Assembly (NCBI GenBank): GCA_963995525.1
Contig: OZ023217.1
Span: forward strand, 9,112,792-9,176,791
Origin: Escarpia spicata
Taxonomy: Eukaryota > Annelida > Polychaeta > Sabellida > Siboglinidae
DNA length: 64,000 bases
Direction of reading: 5' to 3'
The notes beneath the pieces are model-generated. The model was not told the origin of the DNA and did no database searches. It worked only from the letters and a program-made list of their open reading frames with translations. Shown in pieces: positions 23,801 to 35,800 of the stretch; position 1 is the stretch's first letter, and each line of letters begins with the position of its first letter. Made by a program: the position numbers and the translations under genes.

Positions 23801-26800
23801 CGGTAGTAATAGAATGACCATCTAATAAATAACAACTTTGTTGTGTTACTGTTTCCAGGAAGGATGAAAAGATAATGAATAGATAGGTTGTATTATGTCA
23901 AATAACTTTTTTTATGCAAGCACCAACTCAAGTCATGAATAGTGATGAAAGAAGGCCAAATGAATGACGTTTATTAAGAGATTAAGTTAGAGAGAGAAAT
24001 GTGGGCTCTACATCCCAAGGCCAGGCCTGTGACTGAGCCCATACTAGTCTCCTGTCCCTCAGGTTGACAGAGCCCACATTTCGGCATATACCACATTAGC
24101 AGTATTGTTATAGATATATACAACATAATTACTACTGTAATCACAGTAGACCTTAGGCACCGTACCGTACTAACCAAGCACACCATTCATTCACCTAACT
24201 ATAATCCCAACTACCTGCTGAAGAGTTACATTGTATCAAGATTTAGCCTAAACCTATAAATGGGGCCACTACGCCCCACTTACTAAAACCACCGGTGGAA
24301 GAGAAGCGAGCTGTCTCGGCGTCAAAACCCCGTGAACACATTGTCCACCTGCACTAAGAAAACGGGGAAAGCTTTGAGATTTGCTATCAACCCCTCTTCC
24401 ACCAATGATGTACATGGTATGTCCCTAACGCTAACGCTGGGAGGGATGGGAGGGCCAAAATTTGTTGATGCGACCACTCCGTCTGCTTTCACAAAACGAA
24501 GTGACCAAGAGCTCGTTGTAATCTGTGACTGCGCGCCACTACCGCGCGGTGATTGGCTCCTTGCGTCAGAGACAACGAGGTAATTAGCATAATAATTAGC
24601 ATCAGACATTAGGCTAATCATCACTTGTCCTGCGTTGTTGCCAGCACAAAAACCCATATGCAGCACGGTGCCGTGGCCGCATATTCTCATTTATGCAAGC
24701 ACCAACACAAGTCATGAATAGTGATGAAAGAAGGCCAAATGAATGACGTTTATTAAGAGATTAAGTTAGAGAGAGAAATGTGGGCTCTACATCCCAAGGC
24801 CAGGCCTGTGACTGAGCCCATACTAGTCTCCTGTCCCTCAGGTTGACAGAGCCCACATTTCGGCATATACCACATTAGCAGTATTGTTATAGATATATAC
24901 AACATAATTACTACTGTAATCACAGTAGACCTTAGGCACCGTACCGTACTAACCAAGCACACCATTCATTCACCTAACTATAATCCCAACTACCTGCTGA
25001 AGAGTTACATTGCTGCAGTTCACTTAGTTGTATAAATGAGTACCTAACTGTTGACGGTGAAAGGTAAGTTCTTATATAGCGCAGTATCCAGTGCCCATGA
25101 CTGTTCAAAGTGCTTTACACTTTACTCCCTGGCAGATCTGTTCAATTGAACACCATCGTGACTTCTCTGGGAAGCTTCAGCCACGCTGCAATTAATGCGC
25201 GAAGACTATTCGTACACAAATAACCACCACTGTCTATAGTCAGGTACTCATTCATGCAGCTGAGTGAACTGAAGCAATGTAGAATAAACGAACTTGCCCA
25301 AGGTTCGACACCGCCACACAGGATTTGAACCCGCGTTCTCTCAGTCGAGAGTCATCTGTGTGCAAATAGTCTCAGTACAGTAATTACAGCATGGCTGAAT
25401 ACTTCCCAGAGAAGTTGAGCTGGTGTTTGAATGAACATATCTACCTGGGAGTGAAGTGTATAGTGCTTTGAGTGATACTAAGGACTGGATACCCTGCTAT
25501 ATAAGAACTTACCTTTATTTTAGTTGATAAGATCAGATTAAACATTTCTGTTGTGATGCATAGTAAACATTGACATTGTTCTGTGCAGTTGGAAGACCAT
25601 CCTCATGACACAATTGCCTTTGACATGATTGGAGACTTCTTGTACGGTGACACGAAGGAAGATGTAAGAGCTGTTTGTTTGTCTGTTTCTCTACCCAAAA
25701 TTAGCCAGCGTAGTAATTTGTAACTGGAAGTCTGCTGTGTTGAATTTGGGAAAATGGGAAATTGTTGAATATTAAAGGGTAATTAGGGTATTGTGGTTAA
25801 CTCGGCCCGGCTCGGCCGTATTGTCAATAAAGGTTGTTTTGAAACTGGATGTTTTGTTTACCATTTGAATATACTCCAGGGTCGTACCTTCCAAATTATG
25901 AGCATTGTTATGGGCTTACTCAAAACAATTTGGCGGACAGTATACATTCAACATAGTTATTATAGTCCTAAGAATATTATATTATATTATAATTAATCAA
26001 TGAAAAACTAGGAACAGGCTGCCTCCTTTTAAAGAAAGTTTATCAAGCTACAGCCTGTCTTATCCAGAATTAATCCACACGGTTTATATTTTGTCATGTT
26101 GTTTGTCATATTTGGGGTCTTAGTCTGTAGCCCACAAAACATGGTTCACTAATAACAGGTAACACAAACAGCAACAGTGCAATCAACAGTGATGGAAAAC
26201 TTGACCCAAGCAGTTGGCAACAGCTCATAATGTGTTACTCTCCTCCTTGTTCCCTGCTGTACAGGGGTGAGGGTCAGGTACAGTAAAGCTGAACCACTCT
26301 CTGTGTCTCCTCCTTGTTCCCTGCTGTACAGGGGTGAGGGTCAGGTACAGTAAAGCTGAACCACTCTCTGTGTCTCCTCCTTGTTCCCTGCTGTACAGGG
26401 GTGAGGGTCAGGTACAGTAAAGCTGAACCACTCTCTGTGTCTCCTCCTTGTTCCCTGCTGTACAGGGGTGAGGGTCAGGTACAGTAAAGCTGAACCACTC
26501 TCTGTGTCTCCTCCTTGTTCCCTGCTGTACAGGGGTGAGGGTCAGGTACAGTAAAGCTGAACCACTCTCTGTGTCTCCTCCTTGTTCCCTGCTGTACAGG
26601 GGTGAGGGTCAGGTACAGTAAAGCTGAACCACTCTCTGTGTCTCCTCCTTGTTCCCTGCTGTACAGGGGTGAAGGTCAGGTACAGTAAAGCTGAACCACT
26701 CTCTGTGTCTCCTCCTTGTTCCCTGCTGTACAGGGGTGAGGGTCAGGTACAGTAAAGCTGAACCACTCTCTGTGTCTCCTCCTTGTTCCCTGCTGTACAG

Positions 26801-29800
26801 GGGTGAGGGTCAGGTACAGTAAAGCTGAACCACTCTCTGTGTCTCCTCCTTGTTCCCTGCTGTACAGGGGTGAGGGTCAGGTACAGTAAAGCTGAACCAC
26901 TCTCTGTGTCTCCTCCTTGTTCCCTGCTGTACAGGGGTGAGGGTCAGGTACAGTAAAGCTGAACCACTCTCTGTGTCTCCTCCTTGTTCCCTGCTGTACA
27001 GGGGTGAAGGTCAGGTACAGTAAAGCTGAACCACTCTCTGTGTCTCCTCTTTGTTCCCTGCTGTACAGGGGTGAGGGTCAGGTACAGTAAAGCTGAACCA
27101 CTCTCTGTGTCTCCTCCTTGTTCCCTGCTGTACAGGGGTGAGGGTCAGGTACAGTAAAGCTAAACCACTCGCTGTGTATTTTCCTTCCATAGTTTTCTGT
27201 CCATCGCTCCCTCTCTCCGTCTTTCATCCTCCCCTGATCTTCTCTTGTTCCTCCCCACGCAGTCCTCCCATCTCAGCTGTGGCCTTCCTCTTCTACTGTG
27301 TCCTTTATGTTGTTCCGCCTCTGGTCTCTACACTATTTTTCCTGCATCCATCCTTTCCAAGTGGCCTGTCCATCTCATCCGACTTCTCAATAATCCTCCT
27401 GTTACACTCATTCCAACAGTTCATAATATGACGTACCACAAAACAAGATTATCTGGGATTTTGTTAGTATTGTTGTTTTGTTGATCAGATTCAAGTACGG
27501 TTGAATCGAGTGACAACATTCAGGAAGTTGAAGACAGAGCCACAGGAATTCTGGGTAAATCTACTGAAAGCGTATTTTGTCGGCACCAACTACGTTGTGG
27601 TGAGTATTGTCTAGTTTTTTATTTTAATATTTGGAATAACAATTATCACAATATGACATTTAAATTCAACTGAAATCCTCACAAATTTCTTGAAATTTAT
27701 AGTTCTAAAAAATAAGTTTATACAAATGTGACACTTATCACCTTTATATGAAACTGCTACCTGATTTTAAATGTTGTTGTAGTTATTTGTTTATATAGCT
27801 ATAGTATATGTGGATAGTTATTTGGTTATATAGCTATAGTATATCTGGAGAGTTATTTTGTTATATAGCTATAGTATATCTGTATAGTTATTTGGTTATA
27901 TTTGGTCTTATTACTCAACATGTCATGTATCAATAATTGCCATATGTTTGTGTAAATATTTAGCTGCTAATTTTAACCTGCACTTTACCATTTGACAGAT
28001 AATTGGAGAACCAAGCGAGAAGTTGATGGAGCAGATGGGAACCGCTGAGAAGGAAAGGGTTAAGAAACAACAGAAAGCACTAGGAGAGAAGGGGTTAACA
28101 GGGAATGGTGAAATTGTGGAGAAAGCAACGAAGGCAAATGGGGTAGGTGAATGACAGGTCTACTTTTCAATATGTCTTTAGAGGTACAATGTTTGTTTCT
28201 TTATTTATTAGCATTTATTTAGGTATATTTGTTCTTAATTCATGTTGTACTACTGTACGTATGTTGAAGGTGTACTGCCCACCAAAAGGCATTTCATAAA
28301 CCCATACCATTTAATAATAATAAAGTCTTACATACGCCGGTATCTAATAGAGGCGCTCATGGCCGATAGGTCGGATGAGTATAAGTTAAGTGGCAATTTA
28401 AAAATAGTAAAATTTACAATTATGAAACCATTATTCTAAATATAAGAGCAGTATCCTGTCCCGCCGATCTTGGTATCATTTGAAAGGATACACTTTTTTT
28501 TATTCTAGTGTCATCTAGATTTCCCGGTAACCGTTCAAAGAACACCGATAAATGGCCCTACAATCATGCCGTTTTCGGTGTTCTGTGCGGTTCCGAACGA
28601 TGTTGGCGGCGGGTACTCAGTACACTAATCTTCCAATTGCGGCGCTGTTTTCCTCATTTGCATAGGTTCAGACATGCGCACTTCACCATTTCTTGATTTC
28701 TTGTTATAAGCTCCACCCACATTTAAACGTGGCGAAACTGATGTGCTTTGATCACAGCGAAACCGATCTATGTCGGCCTGACGTCACAATAACGTACGCC
28801 AACCAATGTGTATAAATTTGTTGCGTTGGTTGGTTGATATACGTGATTGTGACGTCACGCCTACTTCGCATAAGTCATTTTAGCAGCCGTTTGAAAGTGG
28901 GTGGAGCTTATACCATGAAATCAGATAGTGATGCCTCAACCGGTAGATTGGTGAACTGTGTCAACGAAACAACATCGTTTGCAGTGTCTAAGACACTGGA
29001 ACGGGCACGGTTGTAGGTCCGTTTTTAGTTAATTTTAGGGATGATTACCAGGAAACCATTTATATGTTTGAATAGCAGAAAAATTAAACTTTCAAACTAC
29101 ATCAAGATTGTTGGGATCCAACGAACCGTAATGCTACTAACAATCGTTAAAAAAGCATTTTCGGAACGTGTTTGACAGTTGTTCATTTTTTGCTCGCTTA
29201 TCTATTTTTTGTATTACATATGCATCACAGACCAGTAAATATTACTAGATGATTAGAATCATTATCACAAATTGTCTAAAAATCTAAGACTATTGTACAA
29301 TTAATGTCATAAATAATCTAAAATAGTTTTCATGTATAGCATAAAATCAGTACTGTATCGTAAAAATGTTGGAGATTATTTTTTGTTTTCCCAGGTGGAG
29401 CCACCAGACGAGATGATCACATGTGTTTCGGTGCCAGACGTGAAGCGCATTCAGTTCCACCACATCCAGCCGAGTAGTAACCATGAGAAGGGCGCAGCAA
29501 ACAGCATTGCCAAGTTCCCATTGGCTGATATTCCTGTGTTGTTTCAACTGGACAACATTCAGACTAACTTTGTGACGGTGAGTGAACAAGAAAACTCTTC
29601 GATGTAACGTATTTATGTTTCTATTAAAAATGTAAAATTATATTGTTGTATAAACAAGGCATTGAATGTGGTCTTAATTGCTACGAGTTCTTTATTCAGA
29701 AAATGTAGATCACTTTGATGTTATGACTGCTTAGAATCCCTTTCAATAATTAGCATGATATACTTCTTGCCTGATGTCATTACAAAGTGTGATTATTGGC

Positions 29801-32800
29801 AAAATGTAGCTTATCTGATTCAAATCAAGCACTTTGTATCACATAGTTAACCAGCTGCTGCTGTAGCTAGATACTAAAAATAGGTCTTTGCAGAAGGTAC
29901 TGCATGCAGAAACAAATTTTACCACAGCTAGTTTTGCACCACAGCTGTACTTGCAAGTGGACACTGCTAAGTAATGCTGCGAATTCTGACTGATATAGTC
30001 AGGGCCTAATTAATTGTTGTCAATCATGAATAAAAGAGACAGTTTGTCTGGTTTTTTTTGTTGCTAGCTGATTGGTTTACTGGACACAGGATGTTTACCC
30101 CAGAACCTCAAGCCCTATCTGCCCCTCTACCTCGAGGTCATTCTTGAGTCGTCTATCCTCAGAAACAAAGGTATGTGCTGTGTATGTGCTGTGTATGTGC
30201 TGTGTATGTGGTGGTTGGCTTTTAAAATGTTTACGCATTTCAAGGCATTTGTTATGAAGCATTTTCACAAACACACATTGTAATATTCAGCTTATCTTTG
30301 AAGATTAAGAAGCGTGTATTATGTAGCTTGTGTTGTAAAAATTGAATATCCATATATTGAAACAAGTTTTGTGGTAGTACAATTTAAAAGCGATTACATG
30401 ACATGATTGATTTCTGTTGTGATGATTTATTTTGCTGTTGTGCAATGTCCTGTCACCAAGACCCTTCTTGGTCAACTGACATAACTTTGACAATACATTG
30501 TCACCTAGAAACCAGTGGCTCATACATGTGTGTTCGTGGAACATGGCAGCGGAATGGTTGGAATTTATGATTTGGTTGAATGAACCTGCTTTTGTACCTT
30601 CTTGTTGCCTTTTTGAGCCTTGGGCAATGTTGTTTACACCACAATGTAATGAATGAGTGCCTGGCTGTATATAGACGGTGGTGTGTGAATGGAAACTCAT
30701 CATGCACTAATCGCTGCATGGCTGAATGCTTCCCAGAGATGATGTTCAAATTAACTCAGCCTGGAGGTGAAGTTTAAAATACTTTTGGCAGGCCTAAGGA
30801 CATTGCACTGTTTTACCATATACTCACCATCGTGCTTACTATGCATCATCCTTGTCCACATAGTCACATGTTACACTTCTCCTGCAGAGTTGATTTCACA
30901 CAAGGACATCATCGCTGAATTAGCGGCTGACACAGTTCACGCTTGCACAAGTGTCGGGGTCATGGGGTCAAGGTTCAACTGTGGCAACTTCTCCGAGGTC
31001 GCATGTGTGGAGCTGAAGGTACTATTTATTTATTATTATTGTTAGTATGGTTTTGTATTGTGCTGTATATCCATTTTTAAGTATATGCGGGTAGTTGCAT
31101 TTTAGATGCTTCAGCTGTTCATTGCCCAATTACTTGGTAGTCAATATCAGCTTTTGTTTACTGTCATTTCAGTGATGAGTAGCAAGATTAGTATTGTCAA
31201 GTTGGTATTTTTGTAAGCCATTTTTTTAATAATTAGAGTGTTTTGTGTAATGACTGTTTCTTTAAAAAAAACACTGCTTGCAATTTATTAGAAAATGAAA
31301 TACCCTTTCATCTAAGTATCTACATCGAAAACTGGAATAGAAAAGTAATTGAATAAATAGAGTAGATTTATTTTTCTTACACAATCATGATTTAGTCTGT
31401 GCTGTGATTTTGACCATTTGGCATTCAGTTGATTGACATAAAGTCTACATAAGATTTTGATTCACAAAATGTAGATAATCTTGGTGCATCTAAATAAATT
31501 ACTTCAAAGAATTAATGTTTGATGTAAAAAAAACAATTATGACTATTAATAAGATAATGATTAGCGCAAAGGTTTCCATTTGTTAAGATAGTTTCACTGT
31601 TTCCCACCAGGTGGAGCTAGAGAAGTACACGAAGGGCGTCCAATGGCTGCAGGAGCTTCTCTATGCCGTACACTTGAGTCCTGACCGACTGAAGGTCATT
31701 GCAACAAAGATGCTGAAAGATGTAACTCGAATGAAACGAAAAGGGTCTGCTGTCGTTGGTGCCGTCATGAGAAATATGCTCTTCTCAAGATGTTAGTACT
31801 TTTCCAAGAATATCCACTGGTTTTACTCATCAGGAGCGGGCTTTATGAAGCGTTCTTAAAGTTATGTGATTATTTAGTGTCAAATGTTCGCTTGTTTAAA
31901 AAACGCATCATTTACTTATCATCTTAACATTATTATATTATCTTATACTGTGAACATTGTATGATTTTTTTGGTTAGTAGTTAAAATTTCAGTTTTCAAT
32001 TTATGAATTACAATTGGGGTATCTTTAAATTGTTTTCAGTTTGCGTACTCCGAAAAGCCCCTCTGAGGGGCTAACATAACGTGATTTTATGTGTTGCTAT
32101 AGGAGAAACCTGTTCAAATCTTCTGAAACTTTTGCATTCTCAAGATGTATCTTCAAGAAATTGCATTTCCACACAACATCGTTGACAGAATCTTATGGCG
32201 ACACCCGCATGTTCCTCTGATATCTTACGTAGTGGTTCTGGGTTATTGCACCTCTAAGCCTGTGTTCCTGAGAATTTAAGCACCATAGACGTTCTGTTGT
32301 TATTAATATGAATGTTGCAAGACACTAATGTTGGATACTGTCTGTTTCGTAGCAAGCAACCTTTGCATCTCGAGCATGATGCGGCAGCAAACATTTCTGG
32401 GGCAACTTCTGACAAAACTGGAGAGCAGCGACCCAGCCACAGCTAAGCAGGTGGGTGACAGATAGATATGCATTTATTTAAAGAATAATACACTGTTTGT
32501 TGATGTTACAACTCACAAGTTTGTTATCAACAAGCTGTATGTCATTTGTGTTACGAGCAAATTAACATTTGAAACATACTTTTACACCTCTTATCTAGTT
32601 ATAAACATGTACAGTCAAACCTTACTTGATGATGACCTCAGTAATGCAGCCACCTCGCAATTAAGGTCACCCTAGTCCCAAATTATTTCTGTAACAGTAA
32701 AGTAGGGGAAATTAATCTCACTAATAGGGTCACCTCGCTATTCAGGTTATTTTTCTCCAGTCCCAAAGGTGACCTTAATAGTGAGATTCCACTGTAGTTC

Positions 32801-35800
32801 AACTTTTAAGCCCAGCGTACACTACACAACACAAGTTTTTGTTGGGTGATTGAACAACAAATGACAAATGTCGGTGGACCGCTCACACTACGCGACAAAA
32901 GTTTTGCACATGCACACACTACACGACAAATGTTTTTGTCACTGCCGCGATACTAGCGTAGTTATTTGTACTAAATGCATGCATGCATGCCCTTTTGTTG
33001 GCGAATTCCGCAACTAGAATAAAATGGCGCCGATTTCGAACAAAAGAAAACGAGTTCTAATTGCTTTTGGGTATGGTCATTGTACTCCGTCGTCAACGAC
33101 GCCGACATCAAACTACGCAAGAAGTTCGCATTCAAGTTCGTCCGTCAGCCACTTCGCCATATTGTCGATTTGTAGGTCACCATCGTCAGCGACAACGCAT
33201 GACAAAAATGCTGCATTGCGACAAAAGTTTTGTTGTGTTGTGGACCGGCGTACATTAGCGACGTCGCGCAATTTACCCGCGTACACTGCACAACAAAAGT
33301 CTGGCCGATTCAATTTTTGAATCGACCATACTTTCATTGTGTTGGTTTGGACAACAACAGACAAAAGTTTTAGCAAGTCTTTAGACCCGCACACATTAGC
33401 GACAAACCGGTTTAAGTCGGCAAAACATCCGACTTACAACAAAAGTTGTATAGAGTATGCCGTGCTTAAGTCTACCACAACATTTCAAGGTTTGCTATTA
33501 CTGCTGGGCCAACTATAACAGTCTTTAGTAAGCCTTCTTCTCATTGGGCTAAAGGTTTTATCAACTGTCCGTCCAGTCCACTAACAAATTCTTAGAACGA
33601 TTTAGCCATGTGTTAACCAGAAGTATAATGCACAGTGAAATGCACTGTCCTCACAGATAACACCTGGCTGATTCATTCTAAATTTGTGATTCCACTGCTT
33701 TGCAGTTGAAAACTAATCACCAGAGTATTAAATACTGCTTCTGTTCAGTCATTTTTTCTGAAATATACATTAAAATTTTTTTAAATCAAATTATGACAAT
33801 GTTTTTATTTTAATCTCAATATGGCTTTCATGGATTGCTATAACATAGGCGCAAAGTAGTCGTTGATTGTTCGTTTATCCGTTACCAGATTATTTATTGT
33901 TCGTTCATCCATGACTGTATTGTTGATTTTTCGTTCATCCGTGACTGTGTTATTGATTGTTTGTTCATCTGTGACCAGGTGTTGACAGACATGGCCGAAC
34001 TGCAGCAGTTACTGACTCGACCATGCAACATCCGCGTACACCTGGTTGCCCCTGTTGAGAGACTGGTGCAACTTGGCATTGCTCCAAACACGGTGTGGGA
34101 GAAGGACTTTCTTCCCGCGTGTGTCGAGACGGGAGGGGAGAGGTGAGTGCTGGAGGAGTGAGTCTGTGTGGTATTGTCGGTTGGACTTGGGAGTGTTTGG
34201 TTCAGTCTCATGATCGCATTTTCTATGTTTTGAAGGCTTATGACTAGACACAAGATAGGATTCCTTTTAAATTTATGCAAATAGTCCGATGTTTTCTGTC
34301 CAAAGTATAGAATGGGTCTTACTGAGTAAAAATATTTTGAACTTTTTTCAGGTATACACTCATTTCCATGGTATCAAACAAAATGTCTATCATTTTACTA
34401 AATATTGACAAATTTGGAAATACAGCAGTTCTTTATTGAACACATAATTATATAATTATGATTCTTGAAAATCCATGTTCAGCATACATTCTGTTCCTTT
34501 AGTGACAGTTAAATTTTGTTGGTTGACAGGCTAAAAAAGTATCTCCTGACAGGTGACAAGTTTAGAAAGTTTTAACAGAAACCAGGATTTAATTGTTACA
34601 TTAGTAAGTCACAAAACATTTTAAAATCACATTTATGATTCCTAAACAATCTTTAACAAGCCTGTCTACAAGTGATTCAGGTATGTTTCTTTATGAAATG
34701 CGCTCCAAGTCAACACAGCAGTCACACAAAATCACAAAAATATGATTGCACCTAGTTCTATGCATTTGACTTTGTTTGCTAACACTGCAAGTTGTGCTTA
34801 TTTTAAACATAATAGAATTCCGAACAAGAAATATACCAATCAACTTTTAAATTAGACATACAAAATGTGACACACTGAGGCTGGGTGTTTACATAGAATC
34901 CTATGTATGTCTACAATCTCTTTATTAGTTGATATTTTCAAACAGTGCTCATTCAAAATCTACCGATATAGAGACATACAACAAATACACCTAGCGCACA
35001 GCAGATACACTAAAGAATCCAGTGACACAAGTTGCAGGCGTCCAGACATTTGCAGGTGGTTGGGGTCAATAGGGTTAATACTGTGAGTAGCAAAGTAGAC
35101 ATATTAAATCGTCATGTTCCAGACCGACTGTGAAGAGAGCCGTTGACTTCATCAACTCGGACTTGACCTCTCCCACTGGTATGGTAGTTGGAGTCGGTGC
35201 TGTCGAATCAAGCTTCCTGATGCAGGCAACACCTAGTGTGTCGTCATTTGACCATGAGGACATTCCCGCCATCCTTGTTTTTGTACAGTACTTGACACAG
35301 CTCGAGGGGCCGATGTGGCGACAGATACGAGGGCTCGGTCTCGCCTACCATTACAGGTGCGTTTACTACATACAGCCCTTCTGTATCTATATATATATAT
35401 TAATATGCTAACTTTTGAACTTTATAATAACAATAATAATATATTTCTTATATAACGCCCCATCCAAATAATTGTTCTGGAACACCGTACAACGGTTATT
35501 ACAAATATGTTAATAAACATATAAAACCATACATATTTTGAAATACTAATGTGATATGCAATCATTACTAGTGCGTCTCCTCTGAGGTGCCGAGGTGCAC
35601 TCACTTCTTTCTGTGTTCATTTGCATCAGTGGACCACTGGCGTCTCGTCTACGAGTTGCCATTGACAGTTATTTGTTTCTGTGTTTTTGATGCGTGGCTT
35701 TTCTGGTGGACATTTCCCCTATCTAAGAAAATTAAGCGATCTGTTCACCACATGACGCTGAATGAGTGGTTTGTTGCTCAATGAGTTGGCGTAACCTAAT

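Noticed and set aside
24332..24583. Plus-strand 83-codon frame in the core of the LTR-like element
   Set aside because: No homology-like motif, and the LTR signals point to the minus strand.
27138..27484. Plus-strand frames of Pro/Ser/Leu-rich peptide
   Set aside because: Complement of the LINE C-terminal fragment.
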